Shown here piece by piece: positions 1 through 7,809 of a DNA stretch of 33,704 nt. The stretch is from assembly GCA_017539125.1 (NCBI GenBank), contig JAFYHO010000063.1:1-33704 (forward strand). The letters are read 5' to 3'. Position numbers and translations under genes: made by a program. The stretch is from Actinomycetaceae bacterium. Lineage in GTDB: Bacteria > Actinomycetota > Actinomycetes > Actinomycetales > Actinomycetaceae. Every line of letters begins with the position of its first letter. Position 1 is the first letter of the stretch. Under the pieces are notes generated by a model. The model did no database searches and was not told the DNA's origin. It was given only the letters and a program-made list of their open reading frames with translations.

Positions 1-1935
1 CTCGTGCAACGGCGGGTCAATCAGACGCACCGTGACAGGCAAGCCGTCCATAGCGTCGAAAATGCCAAGGAAGTCAGACTTCTGGAGCTTGGAAAGCTCA
101 CCGAGAGCAGCCTCACGTTCGTCGTCATTCTTCGCAAGAATAACCTGCTCGATGAGCTTACGACGGTCACCGAGGAACATGTGCTCAGTACGGCACAGGC
201 CGATACCCTTCGCGCCGAATGTGCGAGCGCGAGCAGCGTCCTCAGGAGTATCGGCATTAGCCTCAACACCAAGGCGAGCAGCCTCGTCGGCATGCTTCAT
301 AATACGGTCAACAGCCTCAACGAGCTCGCGGGTTTCGTCGTCCTGGCAGGCAGCCAAGCCGGCCTCAAGACCCTCAGCGATGTACGTCGTCACCGGGGAA
401 TCGACCACGGGAACTTCGCCCTCGTAAATCTTGCCGGAGGTGCCGTCGATAGAAATAACGTCACCAGCGCGCAAGGTCTTGTCCTGGCTCTGCACATAGA
501 CAGTGCCCTCAGCTTCGTTGACAATCAAATCCTCAGCGCCGACAACACAGCAACGGCCCATACCACGAGCAACCACAGCAGCGTGCGAGGTCTTACCACC
601 ACGAGCAGTAAGCACACCTGAAGCGGCAACCATGCCAGCCAAATCATCGGGGTTCGTCTCGCGGCGCACAAGAATCACCGAAGCGCCGGCGTTCGTGCGC
701 TCAATCGCCTGAGCATTGTTCAGCACAATCTCGCCGACGGCAGCACCGGGAGAAGCCGGCAGGCCAGCGGAAATGTTCTCGACATCAGCCTTGGAGTCGA
801 ATTGCGGGAAGAGCAGGGACTGGAGCTGTTCGCCCGTCACGCGGGTAACAGCCTCGTCCATATCAATCAAGCCCTCATCGACCAACTGAGCGGCAACACG
901 GAACGCGGCAGCAGCAGTACGCTTGCCAACACGGGTCTGGAGCATCCACAGCTTGCCCTGCTGAATGGTGAACTCGATATCGCACAGGTCAGTGTAGTGC
1001 TTCTCGAGCTTGTCCATAATGCCACGCAGCTCGTCATAAGCAGCCTTGTCAACGCGCTCAAGATCAGCAAGCGTCAGGGTGTTACGGATGCCGGCGACGA
1101 CGTCCTCGCCCTGAGCATTGATAAGGTAATCGCCGTAAACACCCGAGTGACCGGAAGAGGGGTCGCGCGTGAAGCAGACGCCCGTGCCGGACTCTTCGCC
1201 CATATTGCCAAAGACCATGGTGCAGACATTGACGGCAGTGCCAAGGTCGTCCGGAATACGCTCACGGCGACGATAAATGGCAGCGCGCTCAGTGTTCCAC
1301 GAACGGAAAACAGCGTCAATGGCTGCGTCCATTTGTGCGCGGGGGTCTTTCGGGAAGTCCGCGCCCGTCTCGCGCTTAACGATTTCTTTGAAGGTGACGA
1401 CGAGTTCTTTCAAATCGTCCGTCGTCATGTCGAGGTCGCCCTTATACCCCTTGCGGTCCTGAAGCGCCTGGAGCTCGTCGGCGAACAAGTCACCGTCAAT
1501 ATCCTGGACGGTCTTGCCGAACATTTGAATCAGGCGGCGATAGGAATCCCACGCGAAACGGTCGTTGCCGGATTGCGCAGCGAGGCCCTCGACAGACTGG
1601 TCATTCAAACCAATATTAAGAACGGTTTCCATCATGCCGGGCATGGAGAACTTTGCGCCTGAACGCACCGAAACAAGGAGCGGATCGGAAGCGTCACCGA
1701 GCTTCTTGCCCATAGCTTCCTCGACCTTGGCGAGATGTTCGGTCACTTCAGCTGCGACGCTTGCGGGCGTCTCACCCTCGGCGAGATATGCGCGGCACGC
1801 ATCAGTTGTGATGGTGAAACCAGGGGGAACAGGAAGTCCAAGATTCGTCATCTCGGCGAGGTTTGCACCTTTGCCACCGAGAAGGTCTTTCATTTCCTTG
1901 TTGCCCTCATCGAATGAATAGACGTATTTCGTCAT
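1..1935 (-). CDS. ppdK: Pyruvate, phosphate dikinase (3' end outside window)
   Basis: Interconverts pyruvate, ATP and phosphate with phosphoenolpyruvate, AMP and pyrophosphate in the cytoplasm. 645 codons are visible; the family is usually about 870-900 residues, so roughly the last quarter (most of the C-terminal PEP-binding TIM barrel) lies beyond the left edge. The N-terminus reads MTKYVYSFDEGN followed by LLGGKGANLAEM, typical of the ATP-grasp nucleotide-binding domain. The phosphohistidine swivelling domain is clear from GGKTSHAAVVARGMG; the catalytic His codon is at 583-585 (residue 451), close to its usual place. The ATG at 1935 follows a good ribosome site (AGAGGA, 6 nt away). The next gene upstream is 110 bp away, so it probably has its own promoter. 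The long plus-strand open frames opposite it are shadows of its codon bias. Confidence 0.96.
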   Translation of the reverse strand, partial: MTKYVYSFDEGNKEMKDLLGGKGANLAEMTNLGLPVPPGFTITTDACRAYLAEGETPASVAAEVTEHLAKVEEAMGKKLGDASDPLLVSVRSGAKFSMPGMMETVLNIGLNDQSVEGLAAQSGNDRFAWDSYRRLIQMFGKTVQDIDGDLFADELQALQDRKGYKGDLDMTTDDLKELVVTFKEIVKRETGADFPKDPRAQMDAAIDAVFRSWNTERAAIYRRRERIPDDLGTAVNVCTMVFGNMGEESGTGVCFTRDPSSGHSGVYGDYLINAQGEDVVAGIRNTLTLADLERVDKAAYDELRGIMDKLEKHYTDLCDIEFTIQQGKLWMLQTRVGKRTAAAAFRVAAQLVDEGLIDMDEAVTRVTGEQLQSLLFPQFDSKADVENISAGLPASPGAAVGEIVLNNAQAIERTNAGASVILVRRETNPDDLAGMVAASGVLTARGGKTSHAAVVARGMGRCCVVGAEDLIVNEAEGTVYVQSQDKTLRAGDVISIDGTSGKIYEGEVPVVDSPVTTYIAEGLEAGLAACQDDETRELVEAVDRIMKHADEAARLGVEANADTPEDAARARTFGAKGIGLCRTEHMFLGDRRKLIEQVILAKNDDEREAALGELSKLQKSDFLGIFDAMDGLPVTVRLIDPPLHE

Positions 1936-2045
1936 AGATTTTTCCTCTGTACAGAAACGGATACCAAAAATCCGCTTGTGGCGGGTTCATTGACAAGGCT
2001 ACCAAATGCCCGCAGGTAAAAGGCGCTAAGAGGGCGTCACGCCCA
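1936..2045. other. Intergenic leader of ppdK
   Basis: A 110-bp gap between the ppdK start and the end of the lipoprotein gene. A small hairpin (GGGCG-tca-CGCCC, 2032-2044) lies just after the lipoprotein stop and could help end that transcript, but it has no T-run. On the minus strand TTGTCA (1989-1994 region) is a possible -35 element for ppdK, but no convincing -10 box at the right spacing was found. Confidence 0.3.
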
Positions 2046-2729
2046 TCACGTCATAATGAGGCTGAAAGAATCGAGGAATCGCTGGGCGGCCTCGGCCTCG
2101 CTGGGGGTGGGCTCATCGCCATGCGAATACGCACACAGAGAGTAAACCCATCCCTGCCCGTCATCGATAACCAGCACCGTCCAAATATCGGCGTTGAAAT
2201 TGGTCGCCTGATAGCGCACGCCCACATTCCCCTCGTACGGCGCGGACTGCATATTCTCCACAAACGTCTCCGCGCCGACAAAATCGGCGGCATACCACTG
2301 CACCTGTCCCTCGCGCTCCTGCTCGTTCATGGGCGTGAGGGCTCGGAACTCGGAGTCGTCGAGCGGCTCGGCAAGCAGCATATACCGCGCGTTGGTGAGC
2401 GTCTCTCCCTCGACGATGAGCCGCAAAGCCCCGTTATCGTCGATTTCTTCGGTGGGCTGGGAGGGAAGTTGGACGCTGAAATTGCCGAAGGTGTCGCTGG
2501 CGAGCGTGTACGTGCCCCAGTCGGTTGCGTTTGCGCCGGCTGTCCATGCGCTTTGGATGTTTGGCGATGACGGCGACGATGACGTGGTGCTTGGGGTTGG
2601 GTCAGGTGTGGGCTTTTGTTCACTGCACGCACTGAGCATAGGCAGGGCACACAGGGCAAGCACGCAGGCGCACAGCCACGCGACAAGCGTGTGTGGCTTT
2701 CGGTACGTCATAAAGAATGGACTCGTCAC
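2046..2729 (-). CDS. Secreted lipoprotein of unknown function
   Basis: A 227-residue predicted lipoprotein. A basic N-terminus is followed by a hydrophobic stretch (about residues 13-33) that ends in the lipobox LSAC, so Cys35 should be the lipidated first residue of the mature protein. A Pro/Ser/Thr-rich linker (about 38-58) precedes an acidic domain of about 165 residues with no motif I recognise. The GTG at 2729 is preferred because AGGAGA lies 7 nt upstream. An internal ATG at 2711 would still leave a usable signal peptide. The start overlaps the stop of the upstream SCP-ortholog gene as GTGA, so the two are probably translationally coupled. The substrate or partner is unknown. Confidence 0.75.
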   Translation of the reverse strand: MTSPFFMTYRKPHTLVAWLCACVLALCALPMLSACSEQKPTPDPTPSTTSSSPSSPNIQSAWTAGANATDWGTYTLASDTFGNFSVQLPSQPTEEIDDNGALRLIVEGETLTNARYMLLAEPLDDSEFRALTPMNEQEREGQVQWYAADFVGAETFVENMQSAPYEGNVGVRYQATNFNADIWTVLVIDDGQGWVYSLCAYSHGDEPTPSEAEAAQRFLDSFSLIMT

Positions 2730-3169
2730 GATTTGTCTCCTGTGTCTCTATAACGTTCAAGAGTAGCAGGGGTGAATAGCGGAAAGAGCGTGGACAGATT
2801 TGAGCGCGTGCCCGAAGCCTGCACAGCGCCAGTCTCGCAGGACTCCTGCCAGCTGATATGCCCTAGCACAAGCCCCAGAAAAACAGGCATTTCTGCTTCG
2901 ACAACATTGGGCGGAGTTCCGCGCCTATGCTGCTGTCCCTCGCAGGCTTGCACGGCTCCCGCATAGGGCACGCGAATTTCGACGCTACGGCCGGGGTGAC
3001 GCTCAGCGATTTCCTCAAGGGCAAAACGGGTGGCGCGCAGGAAATCGTCACGCAACTGCTCTGGGATGGCAGCTGCACTTGCTGTGCCGCGAGCGTGCTC
3101 TGAGAAAAAGGCCGCAACACGGCTGAGGGCGTTCATGCCCTCTGTGCCGTCAATCCGCCGCCGTGCCAT
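2726..3169 (-). CDS. Sterol carrier family protein (bacterial SCP ortholog)
   Basis: 147 residues matching my memory of the small actinobacterial SCP-ortholog family. The features are an ARRRID start, the middle block SVEIRVPYAGAVQACEG, then RGTPPNVVE, and near the end VQASGTRSNLSTLFPL. In many actinobacteria this gene sits next to purine genes, and here purC and purD are directly upstream on the same strand, which supports the call. Its biochemical role is not established; the fold suggests binding of a hydrophobic ligand. The stop overlaps the GTG start of the lipoprotein by 4 bp. A REP-like element (3185-3308) separates it from purC. Confidence 0.8.
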   Translation of the reverse strand: MARRRIDGTEGMNALSRVAAFFSEHARGTASAAAIPEQLRDDFLRATRFALEEIAERHPGRSVEIRVPYAGAVQACEGQQHRRGTPPNVVEAEMPVFLGLVLGHISWQESCETGAVQASGTRSNLSTLFPLFTPATLERYRDTGDKS

Positions 3170-3184
3170 ATATACCTACTCACC

Positions 3185-3308
3185 CGTCATCGCGAGGAGC
3201 GAAGCGACGTGGCGATCAATAGACCATTTATTGCTCGCTTTGCAACGCAGGCATTATGGGAACTATAGATTGCCGCGTCAGCCCCTTTGGGGCTTCCTCG
3301 CAATGACG
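3185..3308. repeat. REP-like inverted element R1 (short class)
   Basis: 124 bp between the SCP-ortholog gene and purC. The outer ends are inverted: CGTCATCGCGAGGA on the left and TCCTCGCAATGACG on the right. The inside holds the family signature GCGAAGCGACGTGGCGATC and a second pair of ATTGC-containing arms. It is closely related to the element at 30980-31106. It has no coding capacity. Confidence 0.8.
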
Positions 3309-3312
3309 TTTT

Positions 3313-4224
3313 TTAGAAATCCCAGACCTTACCGGTCAGCTGCTCGTAAGCGGCGATGTAGCGGTCGCGGGTCTTGGCGATGACGTCCTCGGGGAGCTGT
3401 GGCGGAAGCTCGCCACTCTTCTTGTCCCAGCCAGACTCTGGCGAGGTCAGCCAGTCGCGGACGTACTGCTTGTCGAATGAGGGCTGAACTTCGCCTTCGC
3501 GGTAGCTTTCTGCCGGCCAGAAGCGCGAGGAATCGGGCGTAAAGACTTCGTCGGCAAGCACAATATCGCCCTCGCCTGCCTCGGGAGAGACGCCGAACTC
3601 CAGCTTGGTGTCGGCGATGATAATACCGCGCTCTGCGGCAATATCGCGGGCGCGCTCGTAAGCTTCGATGGTCAGGCGGCGCAAAGCGCGAGCCTTGCCT
3701 TCGCCCACACGCCCAGCCATATCCTCAAAAGTAATATTTTCGTCATGCTCCCCCACTTCGGCTTTGGCAGCGGGAGTGAAAATCGGCTCGTCCAGACGCG
3801 AAGCCTCAACCAGCCCTTCAGGCAATTCGATACCGCACACGGCACCCGTCTGCTTGTACTCTTCCATGCCTGAGCCCGTCAGATAGCCGCGCACCACGCA
3901 CTCGATGGGGAACATCGTCAGGCGGCGCGTAATCATGGCACGACCTGCGACTTCTTCGGGCACATCGGTGGAAATCAGGTGATTGGGGACGATGTCGGCG
4001 AGCTGCTCGAACCACCACAGGCTCAGCTGGGTGAGCACCTTTCCCTTGTCGGGAATTTGGGTCGGCAGCACGAAATCATAGGCGCTGATTCGGTCGGAGG
4101 CGACCATGAGATAGGTGTCCGGCGCGGAACCGGTATCGGGGCCTGCCGGGATATAGATATCGCGCACTTTGCCGGAATAGACGTGCGTCCACCCGGGGAT
4201 TGAGCGAGAGAGCTGGTCACTCAT
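3313..4224 (-). CDS. purC: Phosphoribosylaminoimidazole-succinocarboxamide synthase (SAICAR synthase)
   Basis: Joins CAIR and aspartate using ATP to make SAICAR in de novo purine synthesis. 303 residues, the normal size for the actinobacterial form. Recognisable blocks are VYSGKVRDIY near residue 15, ASDRISAYDF (about 43), ECVVRGYLTGSG (about 106), and IIADTKLEFG (about 200), where substrate-contacting residues lie. The ATG at 4224 has a strong ribosome site (GGAAGGA). purD lies 60 bp upstream on the same strand, so the two are likely co-transcribed. Confidence 0.96.
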   Translation of the reverse strand: MSDQLSRSIPGWTHVYSGKVRDIYIPAGPDTGSAPDTYLMVASDRISAYDFVLPTQIPDKGKVLTQLSLWWFEQLADIVPNHLISTDVPEEVAGRAMITRRLTMFPIECVVRGYLTGSGMEEYKQTGAVCGIELPEGLVEASRLDEPIFTPAAKAEVGEHDENITFEDMAGRVGEGKARALRRLTIEAYERARDIAAERGIIIADTKLEFGVSPEAGEGDIVLADEVFTPDSSRFWPAESYREGEVQPSFDKQYVRDWLTSPESGWDKKSGELPPQLPEDVIAKTRDRYIAAYEQLTGKVWDF

Positions 4225-4284
4225 CGTTGTGTCCTTCCTGCTAGAACTTTCCTGAGATTGTGTTTGGTTAATGGTTTAAGCCTG

Positions 4285-5568
4285 TTAGCCTGTTTGCTGG
4301 TCTGCTTGACCTGCTTGAAGCCGCGCAACATTGGCGGCGATATCGCTACGGTGGTGCGAGCCGTCGAGCTTGATGTGGCTCATGGCTTCGTAGGCGCGGG
4401 CGCGAGCGGCGTCGATGTCTTTGCCGAGGCCGACGGTTGCCAGGACGCGACCGCCTGCGCTGACGAGTTCGCCGTCTTTGAGGGCTGTACCTGCGTGAAT
4501 GACGTGTGCCCCTTCGACTTGCTCGGCTTCGTCGAGGCCCGTGATTGGGTCGCCGAGTTTCGGCGAGGCGGGATAGCCGGAGGCTGCGAGGACGACGGTG
4601 ACGGCTGCTTCGTCGCTCCATTCGAGCTGGTCGGGAAGCTCGCCTATTGCCGCTGCGTAGAGTAGCTGGGCGAGCGGTGTGCGCAGGCGTGCGAGGACGG
4701 ATTGCGTCTCTGGGTCGCCGAAGCGCACGTTGAATTCGACAACGCGAAGCCCGCGCGAGGTCAGGGCAAGGCCGCAGTAGAGAAGGCCGATGAAAGGCGT
4801 GCCGCGGCGTGCCATTTCGTCAACGACTGGACGTGCGACGGTTTCGACGACTTCCTTGGAGAGGTCCGCGGGTGCCCAGGGCAGGGGCGAGTATGCGCCC
4901 ATTCCACCGGTGTTGAGGCCTTCGTCGCCGTCGTAGGCGCGCTTGAAGTCTTGCGCCGGTTCAAGGGGTAGGACGTTCACGCCGTCGCAGACGCAGAAGA
5001 GGGAGACTTCTGGGCCGTCGAGATAGTCCTCGATGACAATTTGCCCGTCTGGCTTGGCAAGGCAGGCTTCGGCGTGCGCGAGGGCTTCGGCTCTGTCTGA
5101 AGTGACAACGACGCCTTTTCCTCCTGCAAGCCCGTCGTCTTTGACGACGTGGGGTGCGCCGAATTCGTCGAGGGCGGCGGCGGCTTCGTCGAGGGTGGTA
5201 CAGACGCGCGCCTCGGCGGTAGGCACGCCTGCAAGCTGCATGACTTCTTTGGCGAATGCCTTGGAGCCTTCCAGCTGGGCGGCTTGCCCGCCTGGGCCAA
5301 AGACGGCTATCCCTGCTTCGCGCACGGCGTCTGCCACGCCGGCGACGAGTGGCGCTTCTGGCCCGACAACGACGAGGTCAACCTGCTCGCGCTGCGCTAC
5401 GGCAGCGACTGCCTCGGGGTCGAGAATGTCGAGTTCGATATTTGTGCCGAGAGCAGCGGTCGCCGGATTGCCGGGGGCAATGAGGAGCTCGCTGAGCTCT
5501 GGGTCTTGGCTGAGTGCGCGGGCAATCGCGTGTTCGCGCCCGCCTGAACCGAGTAGAAGAATCTTCAC
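4285..5568 (-). CDS. purD: Phosphoribosylamine--glycine ligase (GAR synthetase)
   Basis: Second step of de novo purine synthesis: joins phosphoribosylamine to glycine with ATP. 427 residues, the usual length. The N-terminal domain starts MKILLLGSGGREHA. The ATP-grasp part contains VVKDDGLAGGKGVVV and later EFNVRFGDPETQ, the nucleotide/metal-binding block. It starts at a GTG (5566-5568). No good ribosome site is visible, but TAGGCT ends 6 nt before the GTG, so a leaderless mRNA is possible. It forms a purine pair with purC, 60 bp downstream. Confidence 0.96.
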   Translation of the reverse strand: MKILLLGSGGREHAIARALSQDPELSELLIAPGNPATAALGTNIELDILDPEAVAAVAQREQVDLVVVGPEAPLVAGVADAVREAGIAVFGPGGQAAQLEGSKAFAKEVMQLAGVPTAEARVCTTLDEAAAALDEFGAPHVVKDDGLAGGKGVVVTSDRAEALAHAEACLAKPDGQIVIEDYLDGPEVSLFCVCDGVNVLPLEPAQDFKRAYDGDEGLNTGGMGAYSPLPWAPADLSKEVVETVARPVVDEMARRGTPFIGLLYCGLALTSRGLRVVEFNVRFGDPETQSVLARLRTPLAQLLYAAAIGELPDQLEWSDEAAVTVVLAASGYPASPKLGDPITGLDEAEQVEGAHVIHAGTALKDGELVSAGGRVLATVGLGKDIDAARARAYEAMSHIKLDGSHHRSDIAANVARLQAGQADQQTG

Positions 5569-5761
5569 ATTCCCAGCCTAGTTTCATTTCCCCGCCCGCG
5601 GGTCAGATTAGACGGATTAGTGCCCTAGATTTTCCTCTCACACCTCATTGCTTTTCAAATTGTTTTCTGTAAATACTGCCTAACGCTCCATATTGTCTCA
5701 ACAACTCTACATCGTGTAGAATTGAGTAAAATTTTACGTAAGATTTATCGAAAGGGTTGCT
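5569..5761. promoter_or_regulatory. Divergent control region purD / orphan antitoxin, with antitoxin operator candidates
   Basis: 193 bp between divergent purD and the Phd-type gene. Three small palindromes lie just upstream of the antitoxin: CTACA-tcg-TGTAG (5707-5719), TAAAATTTTA (5727-5736) and TTACGTAA (5734-5741). Phd/YefM antitoxins usually bind short palindromes at their own promoter, so these are operator candidates. TAGAAT (5717-5722) and TAAGAT (5739-5744) are possible -10 boxes. No well-spaced -35 box was found for either. Confidence 0.45.
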
Positions 5762-6040
5762 ATGCCTGCTATAAAACCTGTTTCCGATTTGCGGAACTAC
5801 AACGAAGTGTTGGGCGACGTCTCTCCTGGCTCTCCCGTTTTTCTCACACGTAATGGGCGCGGGGCTTATGCTGTGGTGGACATTGCCGACTATGACCGCA
5901 TCCAAGCGCTTCAAACTCTCTTGCACGAGCTAGAAAAAGGCGAACAAAGCGCCCAAGACGAGGGCACGATTTCCCTTGACGATATGCGCGCGCGCTACCT
6001 AGACATCCTCGGTCTAGCCGACCTCAACCCAAACAATTAG
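5762..6040 (+). CDS. Phd/YefM-family antitoxin, apparently without a toxin
   Basis: 92 residues. The first half is a typical Phd/YefM DNA-binding domain: KPVSDLRNY near the start, then SPVFLTRNGRGAYAVVDIADYDRI (about residues 23-46). The C-terminal half is acidic, as in the toxin-neutralising tail of the family. AAAGGG about 7 nt before the ATG serves as ribosome site. In complete systems a RelE, Doc or Txe-type toxin follows within a few bases. Here the next 300 bp hold only AT-rich DNA and a 23-bp tandem repeat, and there is no toxin upstream either. It is therefore an orphan antitoxin, a remnant, or an anti-addiction regulator. Confidence 0.8.
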   Translation: MPAIKPVSDLRNYNEVLGDVSPGSPVFLTRNGRGAYAVVDIADYDRIQALQTLLHELEKGEQSAQDEGTISLDDMRARYLDILGLADLNPNN

Positions 6041-6137
6041 GCACACACCACTACACGTTAGATTTATTAATTCGCACAATACGCAACATACTAAATGCGC
6101 AAATACCCAACAATGCGCAACCTTTTAGAGTTCGCTT
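6041..6137. other. AT-rich gap after orphan antitoxin
   Basis: About 100 bp of low-GC DNA with scattered ATGCGCAA-type words (three copies around 6093-6121). No coding frame or toxin remnant can be recognised in it. It leads directly into the 23-bp tandem repeat. Confidence 0.3.
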
Positions 6138-6229
6138 CATCTTGGGTACTATCTTAGGTGCATCTTGGGTGCTATCCTGGGTGCATCTTGGGTGCTATCC
6201 TGGGTGCATCTTGGGTGCTATCCTGGGTG
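6138..6229. repeat. Tandem repeat, four 23-bp units
   Basis: Four consecutive 23-bp units, each CATCTTGGGTGCTATCCTGGGTG or a variant, at 6138-6160, 6161-6183, 6184-6206 and 6207-6229. The last three are identical; the first differs at a few positions. Each unit is itself two near-identical halves of 12 and 11 bp (ATCTTGGGTGCT and ATCCTGGGTGC). The short open frame through it (68 codons) has no ribosome site and is a product of the repeat. Confidence 0.93.
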
Positions 6230-6341
6230 CTGATAGGCCCCACACAACGCAAATCCCATCATTGTGATGAGCAAAACAGCTACACGTTGAATTTGAATTC
6301 GACCACGTCCAGGGAACGTATGACAAGGCATGACAAGAAAA

Positions 6342-7439
6342 TCACTTCTTCTTTCCAGACGTAAGCCCCGTTTTGAATTCGACGACGTCACCGTCTTGCA
6401 TGACGTAGTCTTTGCCCTCTTGGCGCTCCTTGCCGGCGGCGCGTACCTCGGCAATCGAGCCGTACTCCATGAGGTCCTCGTAGGAAACAACTGCCGCCTT
6501 GATGAAGCCGCGCTCAAAATCGGTGTGAATCACGCCAGCTGCCTGCGGGGCAGTATCGCCCTTGTGAATCGTCCAAGCACGCGACTCTTTCTCGCCGGCG
6601 GTCAAAAATGTCTGTAAACCGAGAGTGTCAAAACCGACCCTTGCCAGCTGGTCCAAACCGGACTCGCTCTGCCCTGTCGCCTCCAGCATTTCGGCGGCTT
6701 CGTCAGGCTCTAGCTCGACCAGCTCCGACTCAAATTTCGCGTCTAGGAAAATCGCCTGCGCCGGGGCAACAAACTCGCGTAACTCGGCTTGCATCGCCTC
6801 GTCAGCGAGACCGTCGTCGTCCGTATTAAAAACGTAAATGAACGGCTTAGCCGTCATCAAGTAAAACTGCTTGAGAATATCGGGGTCAAGATCCTTCGCG
6901 TGAGAAGAAATCACCTTGCCCTCTTCGAGAATGGCGAGCGCCGCCTGCGCAGTCTCCAGCACCTCTTTCGGCGTTTTCTTGCCCTTGACCTCTTTGTCCA
7001 GGCGCGGAATCTGGTTCTCAAGGGACTGCATATCGGCAAGAATCAGCTCGGTGGTGACGGTTTCGATATCGTCTTTCGGGTCGATACGCCCGTCAACGTG
7101 GACGACGTCGGGGTCGGAAAATGCGCGCGTGACCATGCAAATTGCGTCAGCTTCACGGATATTGGCGAGGAATTGGTTGCCGAGCCCCTCGCCCTTGGAC
7201 GCGCCGCGCACAATCCCCGCAATATCAACGAAAGAGACAGTTGCCGGCACGATTTTTGCCGAGTTGAACAGCTCGGCGAGCTTGCCTAGACGCTCGTCTG
7301 GCAGGGGGACAACGCCGATATTCGGCTCGATTGTGGCGAATGGGTAGTTCGCGGCGAGGACGGTCGCGCGAGTGAGCGCGTTAAACAAGGTGGACTTGCC
7401 GACGTTGGGCAGCCCCGCAATTCCGATTGTAAGTGACAC
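6342..7439 (-). CDS. ychF: YchF-type (Obg family) nucleotide-binding ATPase
   Basis: A universal P-loop protein that binds ribosomes and prefers ATP over GTP. 365 residues, standard length. The G1 motif is GLPNVGKSTLFN (about residues 8-19); GASKGEGLGNQFL (about 88-100) covers the switch II region; the C-terminal TGS domain ends with AGKERQEGKDYVMQDGDVV. The start is GTG (7437-7439). No ribosome site is visible, but TAGACT ends 6 nt before the GTG, which suggests a leaderless mRNA; the -35 element is weak. It stands alone between two accessory blocks. Confidence 0.96.
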   Translation of the reverse strand: MSLTIGIAGLPNVGKSTLFNALTRATVLAANYPFATIEPNIGVVPLPDERLGKLAELFNSAKIVPATVSFVDIAGIVRGASKGEGLGNQFLANIREADAICMVTRAFSDPDVVHVDGRIDPKDDIETVTTELILADMQSLENQIPRLDKEVKGKKTPKEVLETAQAALAILEEGKVISSHAKDLDPDILKQFYLMTAKPFIYVFNTDDDGLADEAMQAELREFVAPAQAIFLDAKFESELVELEPDEAAEMLEATGQSESGLDQLARVGFDTLGLQTFLTAGEKESRAWTIHKGDTAPQAAGVIHTDFERGFIKAAVVSYEDLMEYGSIAEVRAAGKERQEGKDYVMQDGDVVEFKTGLTSGKKK

Positions 7440-7809
7440 GCGGCTAGTCTACTCTGCTCCACCTACGGCGACCCCGCTACAGGCGGTGCAATCGCACACC
7501 CCGCCCGTCATTGCGAGGGGGAGCTTTTCTCTCCTCTCCCGTCATTGTTCGTTCGCTTCGCTCACTTGCCACAGCTGCCCCGCTTCGGTCTGGAATGTTC
7601 GTTCGCTTCGCTCACTTATGACACAACAGCGTCTCTACGGTCTCAAGGAAGCAAGCTTCCTTGGACGCTTCGTTCCTTGTTGTGCAAGCATTCCGACCCT
7701 CCACTCCTGGCTGTGCGAGGGAGTGAAACGACCGAAGCAATCTCAGCTCCCCCGCCTCATGGGGGGAGCTACTTCCCACCCCCACATACACTTCCCACCA
7801 CGTGTTGAC
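7440..7809. repeat. REP-like element R2 (long class) in the ychF-ATPase gap
   Basis: This 370-bp gap has no credible gene. From about 7506 to 7770 it holds a degenerate, long-class REP-like element. It begins CCGTCATTGCGAGG; the word TTCGTTCGCTTCGCTCAC occurs twice (about 7548 and 7600). A middle part shared with R4 follows (GGAAGCAAGCTTCCTTGGA, then TTCGTTCCTTGTTGTGCAA). It ends with CGAGGGAGTGAAACGACC, then GAAGCAATC, and a GGGGGA/TCCCCC stem. The length (about 265 bp) matches R4 (262 bp). Confidence 0.7.

Noticed and set aside
802-1662. 286-codon plus-strand frame opposite ppdK
   Set aside because: Mirror of the strongly biased ppdK codons; no ribosome site and no recognisable domain.
6158-6364. 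68-codon frame over the 23-bp repeats
   Set aside because: Its hydrophobic repeats (GCYPG, GAILG) come from the tandem repeat; no ribosome site, and it runs into the ychF end.
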